A stretch of 64,000 nucleotides of DNA from the NCBI RefSeq assembly GCF_001646785.1, contig NZ_LRRH01000031.1:62001-126000 (forward strand), read 5' to 3'. A program made the translations under genes and the position numbers. Origin of the DNA: Rhodococcus phenolicus. GTDB lineage: Bacteria > Actinomycetota > Actinomycetes > Mycobacteriales > Mycobacteriaceae. The first letter of the stretch is position 1, and each line of letters starts with the position of its first letter. Positions 1-7,761 of the stretch are shown here, piece after piece. The notes beneath the pieces were generated by a model. The model was not told the DNA's origin and did no database searches. It saw nothing but the letters and a program-made list of their open reading frames with translations.

Positions 1-34
1 CGGACAGAACCGACCACCAGAAGGGATGTGCACG

Positions 35-889
35 GTGCGCACCACCAGTAACCCGGTGTTCCGCAACCTGCCCAAGCAAGAGGGCGGCGGATACGCCACG
101 TTCGGCTCTGCGACGGCGGGCGCCGCGCAGGTCACCCAGCAATTCGGTCAGCCGCAGTACCAGCAGCAGGACCCGTGGGCCCGGCCCGCGACCACGCGGG
201 CGATGACCATCGACGATGTCGTCACCAAGACCGGCATCACCCTCGCCGTGCTCACGGTCTCGGCGCTGGTCTCGTACTTCCTCGTCAACTCCAACGTGAA
301 CCTGGCTGCGCCGTTCGTCATCGGCGGTGGCCTGATCGGCCTGGTACTGGTCCTCGTCGCGACCTTCGGCCGCAAGATGGACAACCCGGCGATCGTCCTC
401 GCCTACGCCGTCGCCGAGGGCTTCTTCCTCGGTGCGCTGTCGTTCATGTTCACCGACATCACGTTCGGTGGCGCCGGCGGAGCGACGCTCATCGCCCAGG
501 CGGTGCTCGGCACGTTCGGTGTGTTCTTCGGCATGCTCGTCGTATACCGGACCGGCGCGATCCGTGTCACCCCGCGCCTGACCCGCATGATCGTCGGCGC
601 CCTCATCGGCGTGCTGGTCCTGGCCCTGGGCAACCTGGTCGCCGGGTTCTTCATCGACGGCGGTCTGGGCCTGCGTGACGGCGGCACCGTCGCGATCATC
701 TTCAGCCTCGTGTGCATCGGCATCGCCGCGTTCAGCTTCCTGCTGGACTTCGACGCCGCCGACCAGCTGATCCGCGCGCAGGCGCCGGAGAAGGCCGCAT
801 GGGGCGTCGCGTTCGGTCTGACCGTCACCCTGGTGTGGCTGTACGTCGAGATCCTGCGGCTGCTGAGCTACTTCCAGAGCGGTGACTAG
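35..889 (+). CDS. Bax inhibitor-1/YccA family membrane protein
   Basis: A protein of 284 residues with a polar, Gln/Pro-rich N-terminus (about 60 residues) followed by roughly seven hydrophobic segments. The last ones carry the family-like stretch DFDAADQLIRA and a C-terminal helix ending EILRLLSYF. Members of the BI-1/YccA family are integral membrane proteins, some acting as pH-sensitive ion leak channels; the role here is not known. I chose GTG at 35 because AGAAGGGA lies about 9 bases upstream. An in-frame ATG at 26 would sit inside that ribosome-binding site. The gene is single and is followed by a strong hairpin. Confidence 0.85.
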   Translation: MRTTSNPVFRNLPKQEGGGYATFGSATAGAAQVTQQFGQPQYQQQDPWARPATTRAMTIDDVVTKTGITLAVLTVSALVSYFLVNSNVNLAAPFVIGGGLIGLVLVLVATFGRKMDNPAIVLAYAVAEGFFLGALSFMFTDITFGGAGGATLIAQAVLGTFGVFFGMLVVYRTGAIRVTPRLTRMIVGALIGVLVLALGNLVAGFFIDGGLGLRDGGTVAIIFSLVCIGIAAFSFLLDFDAADQLIRAQAPEKAAWGVAFGLTVTLVWLYVEILRLLSYFQSGD

Positions 890-906
890 TCACTGCCCCG
901 AACCTT

Positions 907-950
907 CTGCCCGTTCGCGTAGTTTCGCTACCGAAAACGCGCACGGGCAG
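907..950. terminator. Hairpin terminator sharing an arm with a second element at 22107-22148
   Basis: The outer stem CTGCCCGT/ACGGGCAG is perfect and is extended by nearly paired inner bases (TCGCGT/ACGCGC and TTTCG/CGAAA). It lies 17 bases after the stop of the Bax-inhibitor gene. No T-tract follows, as is common in actinobacteria. Its right arm at 927-945 matches 18 of 19 bases of the right arm of the hairpin at 22130-22148. Confidence 0.65.
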
Positions 951-1030
951 CAGTGTTTCTGTCGTGTTTCTGCCGGGCCGGCGAGGTGGGCGCCAGGCCG
1001 GGCCACATCGTGAAATGAGAGCATAAACCC

Positions 1031-2416
1031 ATGCGCATCGCGGATACCGTCGTCGACCTCATCGGGAACACCCCCCTCGTCAAGCTCAACTCGGTCGTGA
1101 AGCCGGGTTCGGCACTCGTTGCGGCGAAAGTCGAATACCTCAATCCCGGCGGCAGCTCGAAGGACCGCATCGCGGTCAAGATGATCGACGCCGCCGAGGC
1201 GTCCGGCGAGCTGAAGCCCGGCGGCACCATCGTCGAGCCGACCTCCGGAAACACCGGCGTGGGCCTGGCCCTGGTCGCGCAGCAACGCGGATACAAGTGC
1301 GTGTTCGTGTGCCCCGACAAGGTGAGCGAGGACAAGCGCAACACCCTCCGGGCGTACGGCGCCGAGGTCGTGGTGTGCCCGACTGCGGTTCCGCCGGAGC
1401 ACCCGGACAGCTACTACACCGTCTCCGACCGGCTCGCGCGTGAGCTGCCCGGCGGCTGGAAGCCCAACCAGTACTCCAACCCGGGCGGCCCCGAGAGCCA
1501 CTACGAGACCACCGGCCCGGAGATCTGGCGCGACACCGAAGGCAAGGTCACCCACTTCGTCGCCGGCGTCGGCACCGGCGGCACCATCACCGGCACCGGC
1601 CGGTACCTCAAGGAGGTCTCCGGCGGGAAGGTCAAGGTCATCGGCGCCGACCCCGAGGGCTCGGTGTACTCGGGCGGCACCGGCCGCCCCTACCTCGTCG
1701 AAGGTGTGGGCGAGGACTTCTGGCCCAGCGCGTACGACCCGTCGATCCCGGACGAGATCATCGCCGTGTCCGACGCCGACTCGTTCGAGATGACCCGCCG
1801 CCTCGCCCGCGAGGAAGGCCTGCTCGTCGGCGGTTCCTGCGGTATGGCGGTCGTCGCCGCGCTGCAGGTGGCCGAGCGTGAAGGCCCCGACGCGGTGGTC
1901 GTGGTACTGCTCCCGGACGGTGGCCGCGGTTACCTGTCGAAGATCTTCAACGACAAGTGGATGGCGTCCTACGGCTTCCTGCGGTCGCCGCTCGACGGCA
2001 AGCCCGACGAATCCACCGTCGGCGACGTCGTGCGCGGCAAGTCCGGCGACCTGCCGGACCTCGTGCACACCCACCCGTCGGAGACCGTGCGCGACGCGAT
2101 CGAGATCCTCCGCGAGTACGGCGTCTCGCAGATGCCCGTCGTCGGTGCCGAGCCGCCCATCACCGCCGGTGAGGTCGCCGGATCCGTGAGCGAACGCGAG
2201 CTGCTCAGCGCCGTGTTCGAAGGCCGTGCGCAGCTCGCCGATCCGGTCGCGAAGCACATGAGCCCGGCGCTGCCGCTGATCGGTGTCGGCGAATCGATCA
2301 GCGCGGCGACCAAGGCGTTCGGCGACACCGACGCGCTCATGGTCGTCGACGACGGCAAGCCCGTCGGCGTGATCACCCGCCACGACCTGCTCGGCTTCAT
2401 CAGCGCAGGTTCCTGA
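1031..2416 (+). CDS. cbs: Cystathionine beta-synthase
   Basis: A 461-residue PLP enzyme of the beta-family that condenses serine (or an activated serine) with homocysteine to give cystathionine, the first step of reverse transsulfuration. The PLP lysine is K44 in GGSSKDR, the substrate loop is TSGNTG at 71-76, and the phosphate-binding glycine loop is GVGTGGT near residue 180. Two C-terminal CBS (Bateman) domains occupy about residues 335-461. There is no N-terminal heme domain. It is followed by cystathionine gamma-synthase after a terminator, the pairing seen in mycobacteria. Only a weak GAGAG precedes the ATG. Confidence 0.93.
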   Translation: MRIADTVVDLIGNTPLVKLNSVVKPGSALVAAKVEYLNPGGSSKDRIAVKMIDAAEASGELKPGGTIVEPTSGNTGVGLALVAQQRGYKCVFVCPDKVSEDKRNTLRAYGAEVVVCPTAVPPEHPDSYYTVSDRLARELPGGWKPNQYSNPGGPESHYETTGPEIWRDTEGKVTHFVAGVGTGGTITGTGRYLKEVSGGKVKVIGADPEGSVYSGGTGRPYLVEGVGEDFWPSAYDPSIPDEIIAVSDADSFEMTRRLAREEGLLVGGSCGMAVVAALQVAEREGPDAVVVVLLPDGGRGYLSKIFNDKWMASYGFLRSPLDGKPDESTVGDVVRGKSGDLPDLVHTHPSETVRDAIEILREYGVSQMPVVGAEPPITAGEVAGSVSERELLSAVFEGRAQLADPVAKHMSPALPLIGVGESISAATKAFGDTDALMVVDDGKPVGVITRHDLLGFISAGS

Positions 2417-2430
2417 CGAAAACCCGACCT

Positions 2431-2468
2431 CGCGGTCCGGTGACGTCCCCAGGCGTCACCGGACCGCG
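2431..2468 (+). terminator. Terminator hairpin after cbs
   Basis: A perfect 15-bp stem (CGCGGTCCGGTGACG and its complement) with an 8-base loop, starting 14 bases after the cbs stop. It separates cbs from the next gene, which has its own -10 hexamer. Confidence 0.75.
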
Positions 2469-2509
2469 ACGTCCCCGACGTCACAAGTCCACGGTGTATC
2501 CGATGCCGA

Positions 2510-2515
2510 TAGGCT
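2510..2515 (+). promoter_or_regulatory. Candidate -10 hexamer TAGGCT of a leaderless metB transcript
   Basis: TAGGCT fits the actinobacterial TANNNT -10 pattern and ends 7 bases before the ATG at 2523. That would place transcription start at the start codon. No Shine-Dalgarno is visible in the gap. Confidence 0.5.
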
Positions 2516-2522
2516 GGACCGC

Positions 2523-3674
2523 ATGAGTGAGCAGCACAGCCACGGATTTTCCACCCGAGCCGTCCATGCCGGATACGAACCCGACCCGCAGACCGGCGCG
2601 GTCAATGTGCCGATCTACGCGAGCTCCACGTTCGCGCAGGACGGCGTCGGCAACATGCGCAGCGGATTCGAGTACGCGCGCACCGGCCACCCGACGCGCC
2701 GGCCCCTCGAAGCGAACCTCGCCGCACTCGAAAACGGAACCTACGGACGGGCGTTCGGCTCCGGCATGGCCGCCACCGACTGCGTCCTGCGGTCGACGCT
2801 GCGTCCCGGCGACCACCTGGTGATCCCGAACGACGCGTACGGCGGCACGTTCCGCCTCATCGACAAGGTCTTCACCCAGTGGGGCATCGAGTACACCCCG
2901 GTCGCGGTCAACGACGCCGACGAGGTGCGCGCGGCGATCCGCCCGGAAACGAAGCTGGTGTGGCTCGAGACGCCGACCAACCCCCTGCTCAACGTCGGGG
3001 ACATCGCCGCGCTCGCCGAGGTCGCGCATGCCGGTGGCGCAAAGCTGGTGGTGGACAACACGTTCGCGTCGCCGTACCTGCAGCAGCCGTTGACGCTCGG
3101 CGCCGACATCGTGCTGCACTCGACGACGAAGTACATCGGCGGCCACTCCGATGTGGTCGGCGGCGCGCTCGTGACCGACGACGAGGAGCTCGACGCCGCG
3201 TTCGCGTTCCTGCAGAACGGTGCCGGTGCTGTGCCGGGCCCCTTCGACGCATACCTGACGCTGCGCGGCATCAAGACCCTCGCGCTGCGCATGGAGCGGC
3301 ACAGCGACAACGCCGAGCAGATCGTCGACCTGCTGTCCGGCCACAAGGCCGTGAGCCACGTCCTCTACCCGGGCCTCGAATCGCACCCCGGTCACGCGAT
3401 CGCGGCCAAGCAGATGCGCCGGTTCGGCGGCATGATCTCGGTGCGGCTGGCCGGCGGCCGGGAGGCTGCGCTGGACTTCTGCAAGCGCACCGAGATCTTC
3501 ACGCTCGCCGAATCCCTCGGCGGCGTCGAATCCCTCATCGAGCACCCGGGTGCGATGACGCACGCGTCGACCGCCGGTTCGGCGCTCGAGGTGCCGGAGG
3601 ACCTGGTTCGGCTGTCGGTCGGCATCGAGGACGCCGCCGACCTGCTCGCCGACATCGAACAGGCCCTGGGATAG
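2523..3674 (+). CDS. metB: Cystathionine gamma-synthase (Cys/Met metabolism PLP enzyme)
   Basis: A 383-residue fold-type I PLP enzyme of the Cys/Met metabolism family. The PLP lysine is K203 in HSTTKYIGGHSD. Other family marks are the YARTGHPTR loop near residue 51, the glycine loop GSGMAA at 79-84, and VDNTFASPYL near 177. It makes cystathionine from an O-acyl-homoserine and cysteine; a lyase activity (MetC/CGL-like) cannot be excluded from sequence. With cbs upstream it links the methionine and cysteine pools. Full length for the family. The start follows a -10-like TAGGCT with no leader. Confidence 0.9.
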   Translation: MSEQHSHGFSTRAVHAGYEPDPQTGAVNVPIYASSTFAQDGVGNMRSGFEYARTGHPTRRPLEANLAALENGTYGRAFGSGMAATDCVLRSTLRPGDHLVIPNDAYGGTFRLIDKVFTQWGIEYTPVAVNDADEVRAAIRPETKLVWLETPTNPLLNVGDIAALAEVAHAGGAKLVVDNTFASPYLQQPLTLGADIVLHSTTKYIGGHSDVVGGALVTDDEELDAAFAFLQNGAGAVPGPFDAYLTLRGIKTLALRMERHSDNAEQIVDLLSGHKAVSHVLYPGLESHPGHAIAAKQMRRFGGMISVRLAGGREAALDFCKRTEIFTLAESLGGVESLIEHPGAMTHASTAGSALEVPEDLVRLSVGIEDAADLLADIEQALG

Positions 3675-3724
3675 AAGTCGTGGTCCGCCGGTCGGCTGCG
3701 TCCTTCGGCCGGCCGGCGGACCCG

Positions 3725-3730
3725 TACGAT
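3725..3730 (+). promoter_or_regulatory. Candidate -10 hexamer TACGAT for the SEC-C gene
   Basis: TACGAT (TANNNT) ends 8 bases before the GTG at 3739, and no Shine-Dalgarno lies between. This suggests a leaderless transcript. Confidence 0.45.
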
Positions 3731-3738
3731 CGACGGTT

Positions 3739-5613
3739 GTGAGCACAGATCCCGACGCCCTCACCGACGCCGCACTCGACGTGCTCCGCCGGAACGGCCC
3801 GTTGACCGACGACGACCTCGCCGCCCATCTCGCAGCCGCCGGATTCGGTGACGCCGACGAGCTGGCGGACGCGATCGTCGACCTCGACCACCCCTATCTC
3901 GATCTGCTTCCCGACGGGCGCAACGTCGCGGTCGACACGATGCTCGAGGGACGAGTGTTCACCCATCGGCTCTCGGCCGCGGAGATCGCAGCGGACGCGG
4001 TCGGGGTCGACGAGATCGCTCCCGCGCTGATCCCCGCGTCCGGCGACCCGGACGACGACGGATTCGAGATCGTCGGCAACGACCCGGAGGACGAGCGACT
4101 CGCCGAGCGGGGGCTGTCCGACGGTGAACTTCCCGACTTCGAGATCGTGCTGCTGCCCCGCGGATCACTCGCCGGCCGGTCGGCGGGCGACGTGGTGGCG
4201 TTCGGTGTCACAGAGGGCCGGGTGCGATGGCACCACGTCGGGGGCGACCTCGCGGCCGGGCCCGACCTGGCCGCGCTCGTCCCGTCCGACGCCGACTTCC
4301 CGATTCTCCTCGAGGATCTGATCCTGAACCTTGCGGCGGACGACCCGGCCGCGTTCGCCGAACCGGTCGTTCCGCTGAACGAATGGATCGCCGCCGCCGG
4401 ATTCGAACGGTACCGGGACGTGATCGCCCCGAAGGATTTCGCGTTCGCGGAGTACGCGCGCGACCGCAGGTTCGCCGCCTACGCCGACGAACTCGAACTC
4501 GACCGGGAATCGGTCCCGGATGTCCTGACGTTCCTCGCGCTCGTCGAATCGTTCGAGGACGGTGTCGAACTCGACGCGCGGCTCGTCGACCACGGGGCCG
4601 CCCTGTACCAGGGGCTGGCCGATCCGTATGTCGCGTCCGTCGCGATGGGAGAGATCCTCGGCCGCGAACTCGGGCCCTCCTCGCTCGCGCAGGCGGCAGA
4701 AGTGTTGCTGTCCTTCGGATCCCACCGCATCGCTGCACCCGCCCACTGGTTCGCCGGGCGGGCCGCCGAGTTCGAGGGGCGGGTGCAGGACGCCGAGCGG
4801 CACTACGAACAGACCGTCGCCGCGGACGTCGACTTCGCACCGGCACTGGTTCAGCTGGCGCGGTACGCCTCCGATCGCGGTGACGCCGTGCGCGGCCTCA
4901 CCCTGCTCGACCGGGTCGACGGCGGCGCGGAGGAACCCCTGTACGAGGTATTGCAGTTCTTCCGGCCGGTGGACCGCCCGGACCTGGGACGCAACGACCG
5001 TTGCTGGTGCGGATCGGGACGCAAGTACAAGGTGTGCCACCTCGGCAAGGCGGACCACCCGCTGTCCGAGCGTGCCGCGTGGCTGTACCAGAAGGCCGCG
5101 ATGCACACCGAGCTACCCGAATGGAATTCGCTGCTGTTCGTGCTCGCCGAGGCACGCACCGCGCACGGCGACACCAGCGACGAGGCGTACTTCGCGGCGC
5201 TCGCCGATCCGCTGCTCACCGATCTCGCCCTGTTCGAATTCGGGGCGTTCGCGCAGTTCGTCGAGCAGCGCGGATACCTGCTGCCCGAGGACGAACTGGA
5301 GCTTGCCGGGCAGTGGCTGGCGGTGAAGCGTTCGCTGTTCGAGATCGACGAGGTGCAGCCGGGGGAGTCGGTGACCGTGCGGGACCTGCGCACCGACGAG
5401 AGCTTCGTGATCAGCGACCGGGTCGCGAGCCGGCAGGTGCGGGCGGGTGAGCTGCTGTGCACGCGTCTCGCGCCGACAGGCGACGACCGGCGGATCATCG
5501 GCGGTGCCGAGCGGGTCGCCGAGGAGCAGCGCGACGCGCTGCTCGAACTACTCGACGATCCGGATCTCGATCCGGGAGTGCTCCTCGACAGGCTGTCCGG
5601 CGGGACCGACTGA
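3739..5613 (+). CDS. SEC-C zinc-motif protein with helical repeat region
   Basis: A 624-residue cytosolic, acidic protein. The N-terminal 80 residues look like a winged-helix-type fold (alternating Leu/Ala helices, PLTDDDLAAHL). A SEC-C motif, CWCGSGRKYKVCH (CxC-x8-CH), sits near residues 422-434; in SecA and other proteins this motif binds zinc and can contact the ribosome. The region before it (about 320-400) has TPR-like helices (HYEQTVAADVDFAPALVQLAR). Function unknown; the motif suggests a nucleic-acid or ribosome-associated role. Its stop lies 14 bases from the reconstructed end of the convergent DUF305 gene. Confidence 0.75.
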   Translation: MSTDPDALTDAALDVLRRNGPLTDDDLAAHLAAAGFGDADELADAIVDLDHPYLDLLPDGRNVAVDTMLEGRVFTHRLSAAEIAADAVGVDEIAPALIPASGDPDDDGFEIVGNDPEDERLAERGLSDGELPDFEIVLLPRGSLAGRSAGDVVAFGVTEGRVRWHHVGGDLAAGPDLAALVPSDADFPILLEDLILNLAADDPAAFAEPVVPLNEWIAAAGFERYRDVIAPKDFAFAEYARDRRFAAYADELELDRESVPDVLTFLALVESFEDGVELDARLVDHGAALYQGLADPYVASVAMGEILGRELGPSSLAQAAEVLLSFGSHRIAAPAHWFAGRAAEFEGRVQDAERHYEQTVAADVDFAPALVQLARYASDRGDAVRGLTLLDRVDGGAEEPLYEVLQFFRPVDRPDLGRNDRCWCGSGRKYKVCHLGKADHPLSERAAWLYQKAAMHTELPEWNSLLFVLAEARTAHGDTSDEAYFAALADPLLTDLALFEFGAFAQFVEQRGYLLPEDELELAGQWLAVKRSLFEIDEVQPGESVTVRDLRTDESFVISDRVASRQVRAGELLCTRLAPTGDDRRIIGGAERVAEEQRDALLELLDDPDLDPGVLLDRLSGGTD

Positions 5614-5627
5614 AGCCGCCGCACCGG

Positions 5628-6232
5628 TCACGGACAGGGCAGGGCGGACGCTCCCCCACACATCCATCGACACCGCCGTCAGGGTGACCTCCTGCTGCTG
5701 TTCGTCGACGGTCGCGGTCGTGCGGGCACGCACCGCCGGAAGAGCGGTCGCGCGCCGTCTCCGCCGCCATGTCGATCCCGCCCTGATGGTGACGAATCAT
5801 CAACTGCAGGAACAGGGTTTCCTGTTCGGGGCCGGCCGCGTCGTGGAGGCGGGTCAGTTCCTCGTTCGACGCTGTGCCCGGCATGTCGTGACGGCCGGGA
5901 TCGGTGTGGGCCGCCGGCTGGAACGGTGCGCCCGCGAGTTCGAGCCAGCCGGTGAGGATTCCGATCTCCCGCCACTGGGAGGACCGGATCTGTGTGGCGA
6001 GAGCGCGCACATCCGGTGCGGCGCCGGGGCCCAGCATGTCGGTCATGCCGATCGCCTGCTGATGATGCATCGACATTTCCTGCGCGAAGGCGATGTCGCT
6101 GTCGGTGAGCGCCGCCGCCCCGGTGCCGGAGTCGGCGTCGGCGTCGGCGCAGACTCGCCCGAGCAGGACACCGATCACCAGGCACAGTGCGGCCACCGCG
6201 AGCGCCGGCATCGTTCGGCGTACCGTGCTCAT
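5628..6232 (-). pseudogene. DUF305 secreted protein, reading frame broken twice
   Basis: Starting at the ATG at 6232, the protein has a signal-like N-terminus (MSTVRRTMPALAVAALCLVI) and the two DUF305 histidine motifs MSMHHQQAIGM and MIRHHQGGIDMA. After MAAETA the frame loses family similarity. It resumes one base over as ALPAVRARTTATVDEQQQEV (a typical DUF305 segment, about 5690-5745), then again one base over after a GGGGG run near 5656, ending GGASALPCP and a stop at 5628. The original unshifted frame would instead run to 5495, into the SEC-C gene. This is either a sequencing indel pair or a genuine pseudogene. It is translationally coupled to the LVIVD gene by an ATGA overlap at 6229-6232. 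DUF305 proteins are ferritin-like four-helix proteins, with metal binding suspected. Confidence 0.65.
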
Positions 6233-7761
6233 CGCGGCGGATACACGGCCGGATGGACCCGCAGCGCCATGAAGCCGTTGTCCATGCACGTCACGTAGAG
6301 CTTGTCGCCGTGGAACTCCGGTGGAGACAGGCACCAGTCCGCCGACAGGTCTCCGCCGACGAGCCGGCTGCGGTCGTCGACGATGCCGTCGGTTCCGGTT
6401 TCGCCCTGCAGGATCGCGCGGGCAACGGCCAGCGTGCCGATGATCGGTGGTGCCGCGATCGACCCGAGCGTCGCGTGCAGTGAATTCGGCAACTGCAGGT
6501 TCTTCCCGGTCTGCGCCGGTGGATTGAAGTACGCGATCTCCCGGAACCGGTCCGGGTCGGTCACGTCGAACACGCGGATGCCCGATTGGATCCAGCCGCA
6601 GGCCATTGCGCGCGGATCGTCGTGCCGGTCGACGGTGCAATAGTGCGCGTCGTATCCGAATGCGCCGTTCGCCGCGCTGCTCGACGCCCACCGGTCCATG
6701 TTCTCCGGCAGGTTGATCGCGAGTTTCGCGCTGGTGCGCCAGCGTGGTGCGGCGGGCTCGGTGGCGTCGAACAGTTTCACACCGCCGGAGCCGCCTTCGT
6801 CGACGGTGAAGATGTGCGGCACACCGTCGTAGGTGACGTACACGCTGTGCTGGCTGAGCAGTCCGTCGGTCCAGAACTTCGACCCCAGGTGCGGCAGCGG
6901 ATGACCGATCACGGTGCGCGGCGGCCGATTCTGCACGGCCGAGATGTCGATCACCGTCATCCCGACCAGGTTCGACAGGAACATGGTGTTCCCGTCCGGT
7001 GTGAAGCCCATACCGTGGGCGGCGACGCCGGTGAGACCGCCCCACACCACCATCGGCTGTGTGGGATCGGTCAGGTCGACGGCGCTCACCCAGCCGGGCG
7101 CGATCCCCGAAGCCCAATACGTGTCGCCGTCGGGGGAGAACGCGCCCTCGTGGGTGGTGATGGGAACCGGCATGTTCGGCAGCGAACCGGTGGTCGTGTT
7201 CAGCAGGCGCGGATGTGCACAGTCCTCGGAGATGTCGTACACCGAGATGTAGCCGGCGCTTTCGACCAGCCCGACGCCGGTTCCGACGAGCAGACCGCGA
7301 CCCTCGTGGACCTTCAGCGATTCCCAGGTGCCCCCGACCATCGCCGGCTCGGCGAGCACCACCGTTCGCACCGGATTCGTGGGGTCGCTCACGTCGAGGA
7401 CCTGCACACCGGCGTCCTCGCCCAGCAGATTCGTGGGGAACGTCGACGCGATGTACGCACAGTCGCCGTAGGTGGGGCTGATCGGTCCGGCGCCCTGGCC
7501 CTGGTACTGCCCGATCAGGTCGATGTTGCAGTTGTATCCGTCCGTGCTGCGACCGGACGTGCGGTCGGCGAGGGGGACCTCGCCCTGGATCCCGGTCTCC
7601 ACCCCATCTCCGGGTCTGCAGGTCGCCGGGTCGACTGCCGTCGGCCACACACCGGTGAACTCGTCGAATCCAGCCGGTGGTTCCGCCCCGGCGACGGCGG
7701 ATCCGCCGAGCAGGACGGCCGTCGCGGCGAACGTGACCGCCGCCCGCGCCGCGCGGCTCAC
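6229..7761 (-). CDS. Secreted LVIVD-repeat protein
   Basis: A 510-residue protein with an N-terminal signal peptide (basic MSRAARAA then a hydrophobic run, cleavage expected after AVAGA near residue 27). The body is built of LVIVD-type repeats, a beta-propeller-like family of surface proteins. Examples are VQVLDVSDPTNPVRTV, VSAVDLTDPTQPMVV and IRVFDVTDPDRFREI, each a beta-strand followed by D-x-T/S-D-P. It begins with GTG, overlapping the stop of the upstream hydrolase by GTGA (7758-7761), and it overlaps the DUF305 gene downstream. Three genes therefore appear to be one translationally coupled operon. Substrate and role are unknown. Confidence 0.8.
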   Translation of the reverse strand: MSRAARAAVTFAATAVLLGGSAVAGAEPPAGFDEFTGVWPTAVDPATCRPGDGVETGIQGEVPLADRTSGRSTDGYNCNIDLIGQYQGQGAGPISPTYGDCAYIASTFPTNLLGEDAGVQVLDVSDPTNPVRTVVLAEPAMVGGTWESLKVHEGRGLLVGTGVGLVESAGYISVYDISEDCAHPRLLNTTTGSLPNMPVPITTHEGAFSPDGDTYWASGIAPGWVSAVDLTDPTQPMVVWGGLTGVAAHGMGFTPDGNTMFLSNLVGMTVIDISAVQNRPPRTVIGHPLPHLGSKFWTDGLLSQHSVYVTYDGVPHIFTVDEGGSGGVKLFDATEPAAPRWRTSAKLAINLPENMDRWASSSAANGAFGYDAHYCTVDRHDDPRAMACGWIQSGIRVFDVTDPDRFREIAYFNPPAQTGKNLQLPNSLHATLGSIAAPPIIGTLAVARAILQGETGTDGIVDDRSRLVGGDLSADWCLSPPEFHGDKLYVTCMDNGFMALRVHPAVYPPR

